A stretch of DNA of 64,000 nt from Tridacna crocea (taxonomy: Eukaryota > Mollusca > Bivalvia > Cardiida > Cardiidae): contig OX031057.1 in assembly GCA_943736015.1 (NCBI GenBank), positions 56,396,001 through 56,460,000 of the forward strand. The letters run 5' to 3'. Position numbers and translations under genes: made by a program. Below are positions 34,301 through 47,654 of the stretch, in pieces (within the stretch, counting starts at the first letter, position 1; each line of letters starts with the position of its first letter). Below the pieces are notes generated by a model. The model did no database searches. It saw only the letters and a program-made list of their open reading frames with translations, and was not told the DNA's origin.

Positions 34301-35283
34301 ACGTTTTAAAGACACTGACAGATAACGCTTTTGAAAAAAAATGAGGAAAAAGGAAAAAAAAATGCTAATAACTAGCACTTTGTCCCTTTCTCACAATGTT
34401 TTCAAACTTTTACAAATAAATTTCACAATCACATTAAACTTGTATTATGCAAGTACTTTCAATACAAACAAGTAAAAAAATTTATAAGCTGGGAAAGGAC
34501 AATGACACTGGAGCACATAAAGTACTTATACAATCATAATACAAAATCAGACTGCACAGAATATGCATTCTGATCTCGGATCAACACCTTATTTAATATT
34601 TGAAGATATTCTGACAGAAAGTTTCCTGTTATCGAAATATGTATGAGCTACAGTCTGGTTAAAGACGGTTTAATGCCGTGATGCATGATACCAAACAAAT
34701 CCTCACATAATTAAGGATCCATAACAACCATTTCGTCAGACAGCCTACTGATCCATGAAGTAGAATGATCCTGTAACATGCAAAATAGTGACCTGAAGCA
34801 AACGCATTCGAACCAGGTCAACCTGAGCGTGCATTACTCCCCCTATTAACAGAGCATAATTCATGAATCTTTTTGTTTTTTGTGTCTGGAAATCCTTCTT
34901 GCATAAGAAACCCGATTGAAATAGATCTAGGGTTTCTTTTTCCGGAACAAGGTTTAAAAAAGTCAACGAGGCTATATGTTTTCTTAGTCATTCTAAAAAC
35001 TCTGAGAGAAAAAGATTAATGGAAGTTATAGAACTGCACTCTGACGAAACAAACGGTTGTGTTTTTCACAGGTGACAACTGGTGGATTGGTCTGAGCGAT
35101 GAAGCAGCTGAAGGCAATTGGGTGTGGCTTAGTTCCGGGGATTCGCCTTCTTACAAGGACTGGAAACAATCGGAGCCAAACCAAGGGAGATCTGCTAATT
35201 GTGCTGGCCTGTGGAACAGTCATAATTATGGCTGGATGGATGAGCCTTGCACGAAGACTTATTACGCAATTTGTGAGATTTGA
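31310..35283 (+). CDS. C-type lectin 1 (EPN type), four coding exons
   Basis: Exons 31310-31505, 32848-32939, 34028-34118, 35072-35283; intron phases 1, 0, 1; 196 residues. Residues 1-18 form a signal peptide (MFKAVTS...VLLSLAMG). Residues ~36-62 are a short coiled-coil neck. The C-type lectin domain covers 71-196. C71/C82 form the long-form N-terminal loop, C99/C194 and C170/C186 the two canonical disulfides, and C113 is extra. The WIGL strand is at 131-134, EPN at 161-163 and WMD at 181-183. In this family EPN usually gives Ca2+-dependent mannose/GlcNAc-type binding, so a secreted recognition lectin is inferred. A TTGCAG acceptor 25 bp before the ATG suggests a noncoding first exon. AATAAA lies at 35341-35346. 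Nearly identical exons recur twice downstream. Confidence 0.87.
31600..34500. repeat. repeats within lectin 1 introns
   Basis: A SINE-body fragment lies at 31840-31945 (CAGCCAGTGGCTTTGAAAAC). Diverged M1 copies are at ~32105-32240, 32568-32786 and 34278-34500. A diverged M2 is at ~32958-33110. A minus-strand tRNA-like SINE head is at ~33367-33480 (GGATCGAACAACTTCACCACTGAACCACGC), with a SINE tail at 33530-33620. A TATC run (~32480-32505) and a poly-G run (~34225-34240) are also present. The corresponding introns of genes 2 and 3 carry the same set, so it predates the duplications. Confidence 0.6.
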
Positions 35284-38200
35284 CTCAGTAAACTAATGCT
35301 GTAAACTAAACTGATTAATTTCATCGGTAATTTATCGGGAAATAAAGGTAGATTATGCTTTATAATTTCATCGTTTCGACCAGTGAATTTTCCGTTTCGA
35401 TGACTTATTCTCATGAAACATGATAAAAAATGAAAGTTTTCCATCTGTATTTTATCGCTTTGCTTCATTTCGCCTCGTAGTTCCATGTTTAAAGTTACCG
35501 AATTTACATTTCACAAGCTTTAAACCCATTTTTATGAAATTTTACCTACGTTTATCTATATGTATATATATACATGCATTATCATTTCTACTTGATGTTA
35601 AAGAACTACTACTGCACAGAATAGAAGCCGCTTTCCAGGTCACAGGTTAATCAGTTTTGGACAATTTGGAATGTTTTGTAATAATGTTGATAAAATTTTC
35701 AGGTCGATTGTTATCATATAATGTGTGTATGTTACCATGAGAAATATTCACTATGATGGATTTAAAAAGAATATATATTACAATGAAAATGAAACTTCAA
35801 ATGCTTGAAAACTATTCTGTTCTTCTTCACGAAATACGTTAAAACTATTCTTATTTTTTTAATTTTTCCCATGCTTTAAACCTTTCCCACACAAGCCCTG
35901 GTTTTTACGTGTCTGCAGTAAAAGTCTTTTGAAAACACTGTGGGAAAAGGAGAAATTGCTCATAACCCTCCTTTTTCCCACAGTGTTTTCTAGTCTTTTG
36001 AAAACACTGGGGGAAAAGGAGAAATTGCTCATAACGAGCAATTTCTCCTTTTCCCAGTGTTTTCTACCCTTTTTGAGAACTTTTTGCCATTTTTTCCAAA
36101 TCTAAAATTGTCGTCTGCAAACTCTTTCGGATTGGAAGGGTCCAAAATTTGTCGTTTGGGAAAGGGTTACTGATCATAGCATCCACGTCATTGAGCGACC
36201 AGTAATGCAGCTCAAATTTTGTCATGCATTTTGTAGAATAATTTTGAATCCTCCAACTCATAATTCTGTACTGTAACTCTTTACCGAACCTCAAATTTTA
36301 GAATGAACCAAAGTGAAAGTATTTTCAGACACTAAATTGATAGCTAAAATTGGCACTTTTCTTATGAAATAGGGTGGAAATCATTGTGGGAAAAGAAAAA
36401 AAAAAAAAATACCAGCAAAATTCTCCTTTTCCCACAATGTTTTTAAAAGCTTTCTCTCTTAGGGTCGTTAAAACTCGCGATTATATGGTAAAAGGGTGAA
36501 GGACCCTGGAGGGAGAAGACTTTTGAAAACGTTGGAGGAAATGGATAAAATGCTGGTAACAAGATTTTTTTTCCGTTTCTTACAATGTTTTCTGCCCTTT
36601 CAAAAAATAAATCCTAAAAACTGAGCTACAACTGAAGTCTCGTCTGCAAATGCTCTCAATTTCAACAGGTCTGAAATTCTGTCGTCTGTTGAAGAGGAAA
36701 AAATTATTGTAAGATATCTTAACCATTATCCTGCCGAATAGAAATTGTTGACGATTACACACAAACATTTTGCGAGATGTAGGGCCATTGGGTTGAGCTT
36801 ATATGACCCAAACTACAGATAAAGCAGCAGTGGGTGTAGAGCAAGATCAGACTGCACGTATGTGCAGGCTGATCTTGCTGTACACTCTCCGCAAAAGTTA
36901 TCCATGGTCGCGAACGGCAGGATAAGGGTTAAGCCTTATCCTGCTATATAACTAAAATTAAAGTTTTAATTCGATATTAATTACCCAAATATTGTTGTTT
37001 CAAACTTGGGTTTCGATATCTCCTTATCGGACAGCGTAGATCAAAGATCAGACTGCAGGTTCTGTGCAGTCTGATCTTGATCTACACTGTCCGCAAAACT
37101 TCAGCTAGTCGCGCTTAGCAGACAAGGGTTAATGAAGATTTCACATAGAAGGCCCAAATAGCATCCAAAAAGACAGTGCAGGTGTCGAAATGCATTAAAT
37201 CTTAACCACACTATTCAAAAGAATGGAAAATATTGAATGACTGTATGAACGAATGAATGAATTTATTTGACTTAAAGGCCTAGTAAAGGCCGAAATAGCC
37301 ATACATTTTAATTTGAATAATCTCATTTAAAAGTATGGGAAAATTGTGGAGATAACAGTCTGTTATCGTGTGGTTGGGCCATATGTTAGTCGCTGGCAGA
37401 AAAAAAAGAATTTTAAAATCAGACAAGTATTTGCAGACAACAAATAAAGTGTAAATCAAATGACCAGCTTTGTCTGAGCAAGAGTAGAAAACACTGTGGT
37501 AAAAGGAGAAAATGCTAATTACTAGCACTTTGTCCATGTCCTACAATGTCTTCAAAAGGCTTCTTTTCTCTTTGACAAGACCGATGTAGTTACGGAATCG
37601 GCTGAGTTGTGACGGGTACCTTTCTAGGCCATTCTTGTTTGCACGCACAGAGGATCCCACACAACTCTATGTTAACACAAGGGATGCGGTGATTGTAGAC
37701 CAAGATCAAACTAGACCTAGTCCCGTATTTACCAACCATTCTTAAGAATGTTCTTTGTCTTATTCTCCAGAACTTTCTGACATTTGTAAGTAATGCAACT
37801 TCTGGTTGGCTAAACCATTCGGTTTAGCCAATCAGAAGTTGTGTTACTTACAAAATGTTCTTTCAAATGTACAATACCTTGGAGAATAAGACTAAGAATA
37901 CTCTCAAGAATGGTTGGTGAATACGGGCCCTAGTCACATGTGCAGGTTCATCTCGTTGACACCCGTCAAAAAGACATTAGTGATGGCTTATGGATAGTTA
38001 AACATGTACCAAGCAGGTCGAGTTTTCACGACCCTGGAATAAAAGATTTTTGAAAAAAAAAAAAAATGAAAAAGAAGAAATGCTGGTAACCAACGTTGTA
38101 TCCCTTCTCCTACAATGTTTTTGACTCTTTCTTGACCGAATTTCATCTTTTGTTCGACATAAATGATGTCAATCGTGGACGAGCTACATTGTAAATATTT

Positions 38201-38846
38201 GTCCTCTTCTAAAGAGTGGTGGTGTTTACAAGTGGTCGTCAACATCAAGTAATGGTAGGGAAAAAATGTAGGTGTAGTTTCTTTTTAAAAGAAAATGAAC
38301 CCTTTTCTGCCAACATAGCATAAAGGCCTTTTGTGTACAATGTAGACCAAGAAAAGACTGCACTGAACTTGCAGTCTCATTTCTGATCTACACTGTCAGA
38401 TCAAATGAGTATTTTTTTATGGTTTGAATTTCTTTGAAATGGCAATGCTCGGAAAAATTTCAATTCTTTTTTTCTTCCGATTCGAAATGTTTATTTGAAT
38501 CATGCAGCAGTTTAACTCTCTTCCACACAATCCTGAGTGTTGAAACCCTGTTTAAGATAGCTTTTGCAACCATTATGGGAAAAGGAGAAAATGCTGGTAA
38601 CCACAATGTTTACAATCCTATCCCACAATGTTTTTAATCCTATCAAAAACGGAAATAGTAATAAGGGCCACATCTCCAAATGCTTCAAATTTGGTATGGT
38701 CCAAAAATGTTTTCGTTTGATAGGGGTTTAACGCTAAATTCTCTCTTGAGATTGGAATGTTGTTGTTCAAGAGGGGTCCTTCATTTCCAACCCATTACTG
38801 AGTAGTTGACTTACCAGTCAATCGCCGACAAGAAGACTCTTTATTT
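35284..38846. repeat. spacer between lectins 1 and 2, no gene
   Basis: Holds a nested M1 pair with the alternative GCTCATAACGAGC core (35876-36170), further M1 copies (36272-36498, 36500-36700, 37330-37600, 38020-38170, 38510-38735) and an M2 (37717-37933). Two short hairpin repeats lie at 36825-36945 and 37018-37133, built of GATCAGACTGCA and TGCAGTCTGATCTTGATCTA. Most of it aligns with 51350-54290. Confidence 0.6.
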
Positions 38847-39074
38847 CAACTCTTTACCCGCCGACAAACTTGTAAACCTCTCCGAATTGAAAACTTTAGA
38901 AGATGTCACATTAAATGTGGCTCAAATGTTGACATTTGTCTTTTGAAAGGATTGAAAGCATTTAGGAAAAAGGAGAAAAAGCTTTAACCAGCATTTTATC
39001 TTTTTCCGTCTAGGTTTCCACAAGCTTCTCTGCCTCAGCGATCGCCGAAACTCGCAATTGTTTAAAAGGTTTAA
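38847..39074 (-). repeat. M1 MITE abutting lectin 2
   Basis: Left end TTTACCCGCCGACAAACTTG; the right end's TTAA is at 39071-39074, 52 bp before the ATG. The core is reduced to AAAAAGCTTTAACCAGC. Confidence 0.7.
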
Positions 39075-39126
39075 CTTCTCACTCTTGATTTCACTTGCAG
39101 TACCGTGGAGCAACGATACGTTTAAA

Positions 39127-42100
39127 ATGTTCAAGGCTGTAACAAGTGTTTATGTGTTGTTGTCACTGGCCATGGGTCAGTGTTCTGGCCTGGGTCACGA
39201 TGGCATGGAACCTAGATGTACGTCAATGTTCGACTGGGATTATAAGGTCCTTCAAAAGCTTTCTGATCTGGAGTCAGAGATTAAGATATTGAAATCAAAG
39301 ACTGCACTTTTGCCATCCCAAGGTACGGATTACTTATTGTTTTATTCTCTAATAAAAGCCAGAATGCTGCTATTTTAAAGTTATTGTTGAGAGAAAATAT
39401 CTCCTTTGTAGACAATGTAGATCCAAAATCAGACAGCAACTTCTGTGCGATCTGATCTTGATCTGCACAGTCTGTCAAATGCCACTGGGTCTCACTTAGG
39501 AAGTTAGCAGCCATAAGGTTCAATTTAGAAAAAAAAGCAAAATCCTTAGAATGCTCAGAGATCATATTTTCCCTAGGATTCATGATAGTCATTTGAAATG
39601 GGATTCATTCCTTTCACACCGTTGATCATTGTTTCGACGATGGCTATGTAGGAAAGCAGCCATTGGCTTTGAAAACAAAAATACATGAAAGTATGGATAG
39701 GTTGCTTTTGCTGCAACGGTATGACTAAAATAATGAAAACGGCTTTAAACACCATACATATAAATACAAGCAAATGTAACTCTTTATTGCCACAATGGTT
39801 GACATGCAAAATAGCTTTGGTGGACGAAGTAGATCGAGATTAGTCTTCACAAAATGCATTGTCGGATGGACATGCAATATGCGCTACTTCTCCAAAATTA
39901 CATACATTGTATATTGACAAAGAGATTTTATTTAAAAGTGTATAAACAATAAAGCTGGAATACAAGAAAACAGTGCTAACCAACATTTTCTTCTTGTCCC
40001 ATGGTTTCTGTAAAAGCCTTCATCTTCTTCGGCGTAAAATATGGCAAAGTTTGATCAAGGTCTGAGTCGACAGTAAAGACCCGAGTGTGACGTTTTCAGG
40101 ACTGTTTTCACTACTTGATTGTTTTCACTAGATCATCTTTCTTAATCAATAATAGGCGCAGGAGTGAGGGGCAGGGGGCAGGGGGCAAGGCCAGGCACCC
40201 AATGTTTGTCGTGGAACAGGCTATCCCCCATTCACGATTTTTGAAGTAATTTTGTTTGTATTATTATTTAACAGATTCTTTTTAACCCGAAATACATTTT
40301 TTCCCATTTATGTGTTTATCTATTTATCTATCTATCTTATTGTATTCATTTATTTTTTTGAATAAAATCTCCCTTTCATTTTTTAGCGGCTTTAAGTGTT
40401 TAGCTTTTTACCACACAATCTCCAGTATTTAGCAATGCTAGGGATTATATAGCTTTTGAAAAAACCGTGCAAATAGGAGAAAAGGCTGATAACCAACACT
40501 CTCTATTTCATCCACTATGATTTCTTCTTGTTCAAACAAATAATAATTTTTAGTCACTATTATATTTTCTTTACAGAGGCTATCAATTCGGACAAGTCTA
40601 AAATTTTGTTGTCGGTTAAAGAATAACTGCTGCAGTGCCGTCAGAGCTTTGATTTTTGTTTGTTCTCTTTTTTTTTTTCATGTATGAAGGTGACGATTGC
40701 AATTGCAAAGATGGGTGGATTTCCTTCAAAGGAAAGTGTTACTTCTTCGTGACTGAGAAGAAAAGTTACTATAAAGCACAGGTATGAAGTTCAATTTTCA
40801 GGTTGTATTCACTGATCTTCCTATACTGCCCTCTAATTCTACATTTAGCAAATAACGCCGATTTTGATTGGCTAAACTATTTGGTTGAGCCAGTCAGAAA
40901 TCGCAATACTTACCTGAAGCAGTTGGTTCAGTCGATTTATAGATTAAAGGCCTATGAGCTATGTTCTGGCCAAAGGGGGTTTGATGCATCAGCGTGATGT
41001 ATTATACCAAATAAGTCATCACATAATAAGTTATAGATCACTGAATTTGGATAAAGAAAAGTCCTTTGACATGCATTGTGGTATTTGTCGAAGACAATAC
41101 CACTATGAGTTCAAGATTGAATTTTGATAACCATGTATCTTATTTTGTACCGTGAATCTAATACTCCATCGCGTTTAGGTACACAGCAGTAGAGAGAGAT
41201 TGAGTTCAAGTAGTTCTGGCTTAAATTTTGCCAGAATATCCCGGATGTTTGTAGCTTGAAAATGCTTTAAACGCTTTGGAATATCATTACTGCGTTCTCT
41301 GTCCTAACCACATACAAACAGACAAAGAAATGATTATATGCTCTTTTATCTTAAAAAAAGCCAGACGGGCTGAAAAACGTAATTTCAGTGTAATAACTCA
41401 GCCCTTTCCAAAAAAAGTCGGTCGTCAATGACACTGATAAATTAATCAACCTCCTAAAGGTCCCGGGTTTTAGCGCAAGAATATAAAACTTGGCATAAAG
41501 TAGTTCAATTTAAATACATGTACATGAATATTGCCATTTTCTTCGTAATTTGCAGCTATCTAGGACGACATTTCAGTTTAAATCTTGATATGCAGATCTT
41601 CTATATGATACATATTTCTACATAATTATGCCAGCGTATCCATTTTGTCATAGCGTACCCAAACTCTTGAGAGTCTATACCGAGTCTATACCGAGACAGC
41701 GTACCCAAACTTTGTAGAGTTTTAGTTCAACCATTTTGTGCAAAACCGAAGGAAATAAACCCAGTTAAACTAATTTTTTCTCAAGCAAATGACTTTTACG
41801 GTGGCACTCAAATATACAATTTGAAATGGCATATTAAAATACATTGGGCGAGGCCATCGATTGTTGAGATACTTATTTTTGGTTGAAACTAGCTTCTCCC
41901 GCTCATAGCCTTTTATTGGCGAAATGATACAAATTTGCCAACTGACCTTGGACTTTTTCGTTCCAAAACAAATTCGTTCCATGGCTTGTTTGTCCTATGA
42001 TTTCGCACTACTCCATTTGATTGCTCATTAATATTTATAGATCGAGGTAATAGACCATTTGCCAAATACCGTTACTGACGCGTCACCACGAGTTACTTCC

Positions 42101-45100
42101 CTTTCCACCCGACAATTTTTCCCAATCCTGTATATACCCGAATAGTGAAAGTGTCATATTTTTTAAATGGATTACACACTAAACGCGATAAATAAACAAC
42201 CTAAAACGGCCGTGCCGTTAGTTTAATCAATTATCTTTTTCGAACACACACAAAAAAGAACTGTTATTTAATCAATTTTTCGGTAGACTTCAGAGAGTAA
42301 AGCGGTATCATAAGCGCTGTCTCCTGCCGGGCGTGTTGATAGAGCTTTTTGTATGCAGACTGCATTAACCCTTTGGCTACCAAGTGCGACTCAATGACCT
42401 TTTGCAGACAATATAGATTCAGATCACACCAGGAAGAACGTGCAGTCTGATCCTAGATCTACACTATCCGATACGGAGATATTTTTCCTCGAGATATTCC
42501 TTTGAAATAACTTTTGAGATTTTACTATCGGCTTTAAAAGTGGCATTTAATTTATTTAGTAAGATAAGGTTTAACAAATACCCCCCTCCATTCCTAAAGA
42601 AATTAGTGCAAATATACCGTTTAAAGTGGGACCTGTTAACCCAGGTTACATAATGCATTTGAAAAAAAAAATGTTCGGGCAGAAAAATGCATCTTTCGGC
42701 GCCAGTAATTAGAACAGACTACCCTCCGTCACAGCTTTTAACAATTCCAAACCTTTGCAAGTGATCAACGTAAGACAAAACGGGATAAACACTTAATTAT
42801 GACACGTGTGTGTTAACTAGTCGGTGCCTAAAAAGAACACAACAGCTTTTCATATAGATCATCCACTTTGACGGCGAAACACCGAGATCAAACGTACACC
42901 CAGCTAACCCTTGACTAGCTTTTCAATGAAAATAAGTATAGCACGTATTCACTTCCTGAAAATGAATCTGTAACATCTTTTCTTCTAGAGGGAATGGAAG
43001 GTTTAAAATTTGAATTAAACTTTATTACGATAGTCAACTTATAAGGTAGTTCAAACAGGAACATGGCAAACATGCAACTATACAGATTTTATGAAATGTT
43101 ATTTCAAAGTTAAGATTTTTGCTATAAATTCAAAATGTTTGATGTCCCAGTTTTTTGTTAGTAGACTGTCTCTGTCTTTTAGCAGATACTGAAACGATTT
43201 TTTTTTTGAAAAATTATCACACTAATAGTTTAAATAAATCAAACCACAGATTCCTGGACTTCGAGCCTGTATGTTACAAACTTAGCTACAGAATTTCGCA
43301 AACATTGGTTGAATAATCAGACATAAAATTAGGAAAGGTCTGCTGCAGGTATATTGATGTTATCCCCCTACATCCCATTTTTTATAACACTGAATCTTTC
43401 ACCAACTCTTTACGAAACAAAAATTTGAGACTTGCCCAAATTGGAAGTCTTTGCAGAGAACAATTTGAATGTGGCTTAAAAATGAAATTTTCTTTAGGAA
43501 GGATAGCAAGGGAAAAAAAGAAAAGGTTGGTTACTAGAACTTTAACCCTTTTCAACCACATTTGTAAAAAAATCTATATTTCTAAGGGTCGTAAAAAACT
43601 TGGGTTATGTGGCATAGGGTTTTAAATAGTTACTGCGAATGTTTTCACCCGACGACAACACTTTGGACTCGTCCAGATACTTAGCATATGGAGACGATTG
43701 AATAAACGTGGGACAATTGGTTGTAATTGTCTTTGAAAAAGTAAAAAAAAAAACTATTGTTGAAACAGGAGAAAATGCATGTTGCAAGCCCTTCCTTTTT
43801 TCCTCAAATATTTTCTCTCACACTTTGAAACTTCGTTTTTTCACAGATGTTTATGAACTACATATTGATTACTTTCAGTTTTCGGTTTTTTGAAAGTGTG
43901 TGTGTGTGGGGGGGGATGTGTTAAGGTTGAGAAAGTGAGACAAATAACAGACAGTGGGGCAAATCAGCGCGTCTGCCCCCTTTTTACACGGGTCGCTCGA
44001 AATACTTTGGTAAAAGGTTGATTAGCTGTTTAGTGTCTTCGGAAAGGCAGGGACAGTCCGTTTAGTGATTTTAAAGTACTACTATCAAACATCCTTATTG
44101 CACTTTCAGGCATGTACCTATTGACGAATAACTTCATGTTATCGATCATGAACAAAAGAAACGTGGCTTCAGATCAAATTTCAGACCTTCCATAACTTCT
44201 TTTAAGCTTCATTTTGAGTATAAGAAATATGTATCTAATGAAGTCTTACAAAAAAAAAAAATGGGTGAAGGGTTAAATCGGTGTTCCTTTGATCTCGGTA
44301 TCGCACTGTACTTGCTTCTTACAGATTAGCAAACACGTGTCACATTAAATTGACTCTTCTTATCTTTTGTTTCATATTGATTTACCCCTTTGGTGATCAT
44401 TAATGGTCAGGATTATGAATTTTATACAGGTTTCAGAGGCTAAGTCCGTTCTTAGTCTCTACATGCTCTTTATTTAAATACGATTTTATAAAATGCATAT
44501 TTTGTCTGTTTGTGATTTTCTTTTTCAAAGGCAATATCATGAAATATGTTTGAATTGTGTTAGAATTGATTTCCATATATTTCTTGCTATGTCATTTTCT
44601 TTTCAGTTATGAATTAGTCCAAATTTAAAGGATTTGCGAACGGGACATACGGCATTTGTTACTGAAATAATACTTTGATTGTCCGGTGTCACGTGATACT
44701 ACTGGTGCGCCGCTTACGATAAAATGGAAATATCGCTTACCCTCTATTAATTGTAATGTTGGAAATTGAATGTAAAAGGCTAGAGATATTTCAGAATTAT
44801 AGTTTTCAGGAACAAACTTAATTTTGTTCGATATATCAACAGGATTTTTCTCTCTAATTGTCATGCATCCTACTATCAAGGGGCGTTACTCCTGCTTCTT
44901 CCTCATGATCAAAAGGAGACCACTTATACAAAAATAAACCAAACTTTGTCATGAATACTCTCCCTTCAACCGAAAAGGTATTCATTTGCTTAGTGGGTTG
45001 ACTTTTAAGCCAATATCTGAACTATATGTCTCTGTTTCTTTCAAACTTAATTCCACACAATGGATTTCCTTGACAAGTACCACTTCGGCGTTTTCATCGC

Positions 45101-46613
45101 TTTGATTACAATTTTAATGTCTCCCTGTCAAACCACAGGTGCCTGGTCACATGTCTGGTATCATACAACCCCTCTGTATAAATGTAATATATTTCCGCTT
45201 CGACCTAGGCTAAGAATGACGTCACTTTAGATATAATGATGTCGATTTTACCACGCTTTCGTCGCACTGTGTTTATAAAACCGAATTCACGTATCGAGAC
45301 AGAATTTATCTGCTTCAATTTCAATTTACAGGCGTTCTGCGCAATCCAAGGTGGTAAACTGGCAGAACCACTGACCTTCTGTGAAAACGAATTCATCAAG
45401 AGTATGGCACGTAAATTCAAAAGTAATTATCATTTACTAAATGCCGAATAATTAAGAATTAATTATGATAGTAACAATAATAATAAAAAAGAATGAATGG
45501 AAAAAAGGCAAGAAGGTGTGTGTGTGCGCGTGTGTATGTGTGTGTGTGGGGGGGGGAGGGTGTTGGAAGAATGTAAAACTTTAGCCAGTTCTTACATAAA
45601 CCTTTTACTACACTATCCCGCGTTTTAAAGACCCTGAAAGATAACGCTTTTGAAAAAAAAAAGAATGAGGAAATAGGAGAAAATGCTAATAACTAGCACT
45701 TTGTCCCTTTTTCGCGATGTTTTCAAACTTTTACAGATAAATTTCACAATCACATTAAACTTCTTTTATGCCAGTGCTTTCAATACAGATGAGTCTAAAA
45801 TTTTATAATCTGGGAAAGGGCAATCTTGACCCTGGAGCACATAATGTACTTATACAAGCATAAATCAAAATCAGACTACACAGAACTTGCATTCTGATCT
45901 CGGATCAACACGTTATTTCATATTTGAAGATATTCTGACAGAAAGTTTCCTGTTATCGATATATGTATGAGCTACAGTCCGGTAAAAGACGGTTTAATGG
46001 CGTGATTCATGATACCAAACAAGTCCTTACATAATTAAGGATCCGTAACAACAATTACTGAACCATGAAGTAGAATGATCCTGTAACATGCAAAATAGTG
46101 ACTTGAAGCAAACGCATTCGAACCAGGTCAACCTGAGAGTGCACTAACCCCCCCCCCCCCTTTTAACAGAGCATAATTCATTAATCTTTTTGTTTTTTTT
46201 GTGTCTGGAAATCCTTCTTGCATCTAAAAGCCAGTCCAAATAGGTTTTCTTTTTCCTGGACAAGTTTAAAAAAGTCCCAAAATGCATTAACTTGGCCATA
46301 TCTTTTCGTTTTCCTCGTTTTAAAAACTCAGATTAGAACATTAATTGAAGGGAAGTTGAATGACTGTATTCTGACTAAACAAACCCTAATACTTTTCACA
46401 GCTGACAATTGGTGGTTTGGTCTGAGCGATGAGGCAGCTGAAGGGAAGTGGGTGTGGCCTAGTTCCGGAAATTCGCTGTCTTACAACGACTGGAAAAATA
46501 CACAGCCAAATCAAGGGAGATCTGCCAATTGTGCATTGTTGTGGAGTTCTCGTGAATATGGCTGGGCGGATGACCCCTGCGAGAATGCTTTTAACGCGAT
46601 TTGTGAGATTTAA
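39127..46613 (+). CDS. C-type lectin 2 (QPN type), four coding exons
   Basis: Exons 39127-39322 (donor GTACGG), 40690-40781, 45332-45422, 46402-46613. Lengths and phases are identical to lectin 1, giving 196 residues. Signal peptide and neck are almost unchanged. Exon 2 has an extra Cys (DDCNC). The last exon reads WWFGL, QPN at 161-163 and WADDPC at 181-186. QPN is intermediate between EPN (mannose-type) and QPD (galactose-type), so specificity cannot be called. Intron 3 is 4.5 kb versus ~1.1 kb in the other genes because of an insertion at about 41074-45112. AATAAA lies at 46673-46678. All canonical Cys remain and no stop or splice defect is seen. Confidence 0.85.
41074..45112. other. ~4-kb insertion in lectin 2 intron 3
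   Basis: Absent from introns of lectins 1 and 3, which share instead GAATATTGACCGACAGCAAAAG to TTTTTACTATTT at this place. Its left end (to ~42010) is an inverted relative of 29715-30065. Two diverged M1 copies lie at 43402-43625 and 43626-43890. The last 80 bases contain a short ORF starting at 45060. No transposase or other gene is recognised. Confidence 0.55.
45060..45138 (+). other. possible orphan signal-peptide exon
   Basis: The ATG at 45060 begins MDFLDKYHFGVFIALITIL, a plausible signal peptide. It stays open to ACCACAG|GTGCCT, a possible phase-1 donor. It is only in lectin 2, at the edge of the inserted segment. It may be chance, a remnant of another gene, or an alternative first exon. 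Confidence 0.25.
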
Positions 46614-46715
46614 CTGTTTGCTGGAAAACATACAAATTTGATTTATTTGGGAGTTTTAAACAACAATTTCATAATAAAATGGAAATTATTTTGATCATAG
46701 TTAACGCTTCTTTAA

Positions 46716-47654
46716 TTAACCCATTACCACATAATTCCTACTTTTGAAGACCCTGAGAAAGAAGCCTGTAGAAAACATTGCGGGAAAAGGAGAAAATGCT
46801 GGTAACCAGCATTTTCTCCTTTTCCCACAATGTTTTCTACCATTCACAAAACAAATTTCAAATTTTCATTCACTTTTATTTTGTTGTCTGCAAATGCTTT
46901 TGATTAGGACAAACCTAAAATTTTGTCGTTTGGTAAAGAGTTAAGCGACAACATTTTGAGCTCAAACAACCAAAACCATTTGTAGTCGACAAATTAAATG
47001 TAGCTAAAATGATGACATGTCTGCTATAGGGTAGAAACATTTAAAAGGAGAAATTCCTGGTTACCAGCATATCCTTTTTCCCCAATGTTTTCAATAGCTT
47101 TCTTGTTTAGGGTTGTTAAAAGTCGGGATTGTGTGGTACAAGATAAGTTTTAGTAAGTTTACAGTTTCGGTCCGAAATCAGAATGCACGCTCTGCAACGG
47201 CCATTTAATTCTTTAACACTTTACCAAACGACAAATTTATCGACTGGTTCAATTTGAAAGCATTTGCAGACGACAAAATAAATGTGGCTGAATCATCGAA
47301 AATCGATTCGGGAAGGGTAGAAAACATTGTGGGAAAAGGAGAAAATGCTGGTTACCAGCATTTTCTCCTTTTCCCACAATGTTTTCAAAAGGCTTCTATC
47401 CTAGGGTCGTCAAAAGTCGTCATTGTGTGTTAAAGGGTTAACAGACCACAAAATCTAGGCCTCGTCCAAACTGAAACCAAACTGAGACAATCGTAATATG
47501 GCTCAAATGGTGCAATTGTTGACAACATTTTTGAGAACATTGTGGGAGAAGGATAAAATGCTGGTTACCAAAATTTTCTCCTTTCCCCACAATGATTTCA
47601 AGAGACTTGCTTCCCAGTGTCTTCAAAATGGGCATTTTTTCTGTAAAGGGTTAA
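46716..47654. repeat. chain of four M1 copies after lectin 2
   Basis: 46716-46944 is forward and perfect; 46945-47147 reverse and shortened; 47213-47441 reverse with a perfect palindrome; 47438-47654 reverse, sharing TTAA 47438-47441 with its neighbour. The whole chain recurs after lectin 3. Confidence 0.8.

Noticed and set aside
46402-46613. Stand-alone short lectin gene
   Set aside because: Phase-1 acceptor and matching upstream exons show it is the last exon of a four-exon gene.
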